Shown in pieces: positions 61,355 to 64,000 of a DNA stretch of 64,000 nucleotides. The notes below the pieces were generated by a model. The model did no database searches. It was not told the origin of the DNA and was given only the letters and a program-made list of their open reading frames with translations. Positions within the stretch are counted from its first letter, which is position 1. Each line of letters opens with the position of its first letter. The position numbers were made by a program, and so were the translations under genes. The stretch comes from Pseudomonadota bacterium (lineage in GTDB: Bacteria; Myxococcota_A; Polyangia; GCA-2747355), in NCBI GenBank assembly GCA_016702545.1, contig JADJDT010000018.1, positions 1 to 64,000 on the forward strand, read 5' to 3'.

Positions 61355-64000
61355 CACCCGCCGCGCGGCTTCCCACTGCTCGGCGGCCAGCAGCAGTCGG
61401 CCGAGGGCGGCCAGCGCAGGCGCGAAGCTGGCGTCGCTGCGCTGCGCCTCCTCATAGCGTGCGCGCGCGGCCGTGGGGTCGCCGCGGCGCTCGGCGAGCT
61501 GCCCCAGCAACAACGCGCAACGCGCCGGGAGCCGCCCCCGCTGCCCTGTCACCGCCGCGGCCACGCCCTGGAGCAGCGGCTCCGCAGCCTCGCTCGTGTC
61601 ACCCTCGAGGTGCGCGGCAGCCAGCTCGAGCACGACCTCCGGCCCGCCCGTCCCGTTGTCCACCGCCTGGCGCAGAAGCGCGAGGCGCGCCGCCTGATCG
61701 TGCAGCGTCTCGTGCAGCACCGCCGCCGCCCGCCGCAGCAACCTCACCTGCTCCGCGCCGCCGAGCGCGGCCGCGCAACCCTCGAGCACCGCCACGACAC
61801 GGCGCGCGCGCTCCTCCCCGCCTCCCGCCGCCAGCGCCGTCAGCGTCTCCGCAGCCGCCGCGTGGCCGGGCTGGGCCAGTAGCGCCGCCTCGCAGGCCGC
61901 GAGCTGCAACTCGGGCGCCGCGCCCGTCGCTGCCAACGCGCGCGCCCTCGTGAATTGCAGCGCCGCGCGCGTGGCGCTGTCGCTGGCCGCCGCGTCCGCG
62001 CGCTCGAGCAGCTCGAGACTAGGCCGTGCCTGACCGGCGAGCAGCGCAGCACGCGCCTGCTCGACCAGCACGCGCGCATCGGCTGCCGCCAGCGGATCGA
62101 GCTCTTCGAGGCAGCGCTGAGCCCGCTCCGGCTGGCCCAGCTGATCGATGCTCAGCCGCGCCAGCTCCAGCCGCAGCTCGAGCGTCTGCTCGCCCGCGCC
62201 GATCGCGGCCAGCCGCGCTTGCTGGAGCTCTGCCAGCTCGGACCAACGCCCTTGTTGCCGCAGGAGGCGCGCACGCCCGTGGTAGCCCGCGGGGTCGAGC
62301 GCGTCGCTGGCCGACACCTCCCGCCAGTAGCCCTCGGCAGCCTGGGCATCGGCCAGCCGTTCCTCCGCGAGCGTGGCCAACTCGACCGTCAGCGCGCGCT
62401 GCTCCGACGGGTCGGTGCTCAGCTCGCGCCGACGCAGGAGCAGCTCCCGCAACACCGGCCAGTCGCCGCAACGCTCAGCCACCCGTTGCAGCCCGAGCAG
62501 CGCCGCGACGCTCTGCGGATCGCGCTGCAGCAGCTCGCGATAGCGCGCTGCCGCCGCCTCCCGATCATCGAGCCGCTCGAGCAAGACCTGCCCCGCGCGC
62601 AGCGCCAGTTGCTCGCGCTCCGCTGCATCCTCGGTCGCAGCCGCGCGTTGATCGAGCGCGGCCACGAGCTCGCGCCACTGACCCTGCTGCTCGCAGAGCG
62701 CCGTCAAGGCCGCGAAGGCCCCCTGATGCCCGGGTTCTGCGCTCAGCAGCGCGCGCCAAGCCGTCAGGGCCGCCGGATGATCGCCGAGCTGCTCCGCGCT
62801 GAGCTGCCCGAGCTCGCTCAAGACCCGGCGCCGTTCCGCCGCGTCGCTGAGCAGCGGCAGGCGCTGCCAGAGGATCTCGCTGAGGGCGCGGGGATCGGCT
62901 TGGGCGCGCGCACTCTGCTCCAGCGCCCGTAGCGCGCGCTCCGCCCGCGGGTCGCGCTCGAGCACCCAGCGATAGAGCGCCTCCGCGCGACGACCATCGC
63001 CGAGCTGATTCTCCTGCCAGGCCGCGCTGCGCAGACCAAGCTCCGAGGCCAACTCGGGCGCCAGAGACGGGGCGGCCAGCAGCTCGTCGAGCAAGGCCCC
63101 CAGCTCGGCCGCCCGACCGAGGGCCACCGCCAGGCGCTCAGCCTCCTCCCAGCGCGCGGGACGCTCGGCCTCGCAGCGCAGCGCGCGCAGCAGCGTGGCA
63201 AAAGCCTGATGGGGCTGCTCCAACTGCTCTTCCTGCAGCCGCGCCAGCTCATCGAGCAGGGCGGCCTGGCGGGGGCGATCGCTCAGCGTCGACAAACGCC
63301 ACTCGCCGAGCGCAACCAGCTTGGCGTAGGCGCCCTCGGCCTCGTAGAGCGGCTCCAGCACGTCGAGCACCGCCGTGGTCTGGCCGGGCCGTTCGAGCAG
63401 CCGCTCGAGACCTGCGCGCGCCCCCGGGTTGCCGGAATCCTGCGCCAGCGCCGTGCACCAGGCGGCGAGCGCGCCCTCCGCATCGTCGGCCCGTTGGAGC
63501 AGGGTCTCGCCCACGCGCTGCTGCAGCCCAGCCCGTACCTGCAAATCCAGGGTCAGGTCACACTGCCGCTCGAGCGCGTCGACCAGCTCCGGCACCCGCC
63601 CCTGCTTCTCGAAGAGCGCCGCCAGCAGCGACCAGATCCGCACGCTGCCGCCCTGCCGCTCGATCGCCCGGCGATAGTGACGCTCGGCGTCCGCTTCGTC
63701 GCCCGCGGCCTCCGCGAGCGTCGCCAGCTTGACGTGGAGGCGCTCGCTCGCCTCGGCGTCGGGGACCACCGCTGCCAGGCGCTCGAACAAGGGCCGCAGC
63801 TCGCCGATCGCGCCGAGCTCTCGCGCCAGCCGCTCGAGCGCCAGCTGCAGCGCCTCGTCGGCCGGATCCTCGGCGGCCGCGCGCGCGTAGCTGGCGAAGG
63901 CCTGGCGCCGATCGCCGAGTTGCTGCTCCTGCAGCAAGGCGATGCGCACCAGCAGGTCGCGGCGCTGGGTCGCGTCCGCTGCAGCGACAACCTGCAACTC
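61163..64000 (-). CDS. Large TPR-repeat protein (5' end outside the window)
   Basis: At least 945 residues made almost wholly of tetratricopeptide-like helical pairs, for example LLQEQQLGDRRQAFASYARAA, LEEKQGR-type turns, GAYAKLVALGEWRLS, LERLDDREAAAARYRELLQ with the recurring RDPQSVAALLGLQRV / RDPRAERALRALEQ ends, and a last unit ALFTRALEERPGWLEIERA. Glu/Arg/Ala-rich helices are typical of large TPR scaffold proteins in myxobacteria, where several take part in gliding motility complexes, but such a role here is only a guess. No signal is visible because the start is missing. It converges with the Dpp ATPase gene; with that gene's likely true end both stops would share a CTAG. Confidence 0.8.
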   Translation of the reverse strand, partial: ELQVVAAADATQRRDLLVRIALLQEQQLGDRRQAFASYARAAAEDPADEALQLALERLARELGAIGELRPLFERLAAVVPDAEASERLHVKLATLAEAAGDEADAERHYRRAIERQGGSVRIWSLLAALFEKQGRVPELVDALERQCDLTLDLQVRAGLQQRVGETLLQRADDAEGALAAWCTALAQDSGNPGARAGLERLLERPGQTTAVLDVLEPLYEAEGAYAKLVALGEWRLSTLSDRPRQAALLDELARLQEEQLEQPHQAFATLLRALRCEAERPARWEEAERLAVALGRAAELGALLDELLAAPSLAPELASELGLRSAAWQENQLGDGRRAEALYRWVLERDPRAERALRALEQSARAQADPRALSEILWQRLPLLSDAAERRRVLSELGQLSAEQLGDHPAALTAWRALLSAEPGHQGAFAALTALCEQQGQWRELVAALDQRAAATEDAAEREQLALRAGQVLLERLDDREAAAARYRELLQRDPQSVAALLGLQRVAERCGDWPVLRELLLRRRELSTDPSEQRALTVELATLAEERLADAQAAEGYWREVSASDALDPAGYHGRARLLRQQGRWSELAELQQARLAAIGAGEQTLELRLELARLSIDQLGQPERAQRCLEELDPLAAADARVLVEQARAALLAGQARPSLELLERADAAASDSATRAALQFTRARALAATGAAPELQLAACEAALLAQPGHAAAAETLTALAAGGGEERARRVVAVLEGCAAALGGAEQVRLLRRAAAVLHETLHDQAARLALLRQAVDNGTGGPEVVLELAAAHLEGDTSEAAEPLLQGVAAAVTGQRGRLPARCALLLGQLAERRGDPTAARARYEEAQRSDASFAPALAALGRLLLAAEQWEAARRVLRALLLQLAAGEQQVARAEVLAQLGHVHVALGEKAQGRALFTRALEERPGWLEIERARAALDG

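Overview
The window is very GC-rich DNA (roughly 70% by eye) with densely packed, often overlapping genes. It most likely comes from a member of the Myxococcota (Deltaproteobacteria in the older sense). Reasons: two proteins end in a MYXO-CTERM-type surface-sorting tail (GC-containing head, hydrophobic segment, run of arginines); PurL is the THNS/NRDPFGTG type with a separate PurQ; and the gene set is rich in lipoproteins, TSP3/OmpA surface proteins, TPR proteins and gliding-type (Gld) ABC genes. No rRNA, tRNA, CRISPR array or insertion sequence with a transposase was found.

Layout. 0-6.6 kb (+): 3' part of purL, purQ, a GalE-like epimerase, two polytopic membrane proteins, then a remnant of a duplicated copy of the first membrane gene. 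7-10.8 kb (-): an operon of lipoprotein, outer-membrane-like protein, ECF sigma factor and FecR/TPR anti-sigma-like protein, joined by stop/start overlaps. 11.3-12.6 kb (-): a small HExxH protein and a YaiI/DUF188 protein. 12.6-22.2 kb (-): a Gld-type exporter operon (ATPase, permease, GldG-like, DUF4340) followed by a 1,400-residue DUF2339 protein fused to a DUF3999-like domain; a 156 bp hairpin element lies inside the operon. 22.2-22.5 kb is an almost pure G/C tract that looks like an assembly artefact. 22.5-28.5 kb: GAF-GAF histidine kinase, DUF6600-type secreted protein, DNA polymerase I. 28.5-31.8 kb: an accessory-looking stretch with an unknown gene, about 1.1 kb without a convincing gene, and a metzincin-like lipoprotein.

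31.8-45.1 kb is an envelope cluster: TamB, a trypsin-like MYXO-CTERM protease coupled to it, a divergent Omp85 protein with about six POTRA domains, a TSP3-repeat MYXO-CTERM protein and an OmpA/TSP3 protein; the last two each have a short tandem array upstream. 45.4-50.6 kb (+): a three-gene type I-like export system whose ABC subunit has lost several catalytic ATPase residues. 50.8-54.8 kb: a Cys-rich protein, DUF2721, tgt, queA and a PEGA-domain protein. 54.9-61.2 kb (+): an oligopeptide-type ABC importer (membrane-tethered binding protein, DppB, DppC, fused DppD-DppF). 61.2-64 kb (-): a large TPR protein that runs off the window.

Sequence quality needs care. purL, polA and the peptide-binding protein are each open only if one frameshift is assumed; the 3' end of the DppDF gene and the 5' end of the metzincin gene look shifted at C runs; and a ~290 bp G/C tract breaks the histidine kinase end. 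These are most simply read as indels in an unpolished or metagenome-derived assembly, not as biology.

The parts most worth a second look are the pseudo-ATPase type I exporter with an in-frame 11-codon upstream ORF, the TamB/protease/Omp85 locus with possible leaderless promoters, the DUF2339-DUF3999 fusion beside the Gld operon, and the hairpin element.
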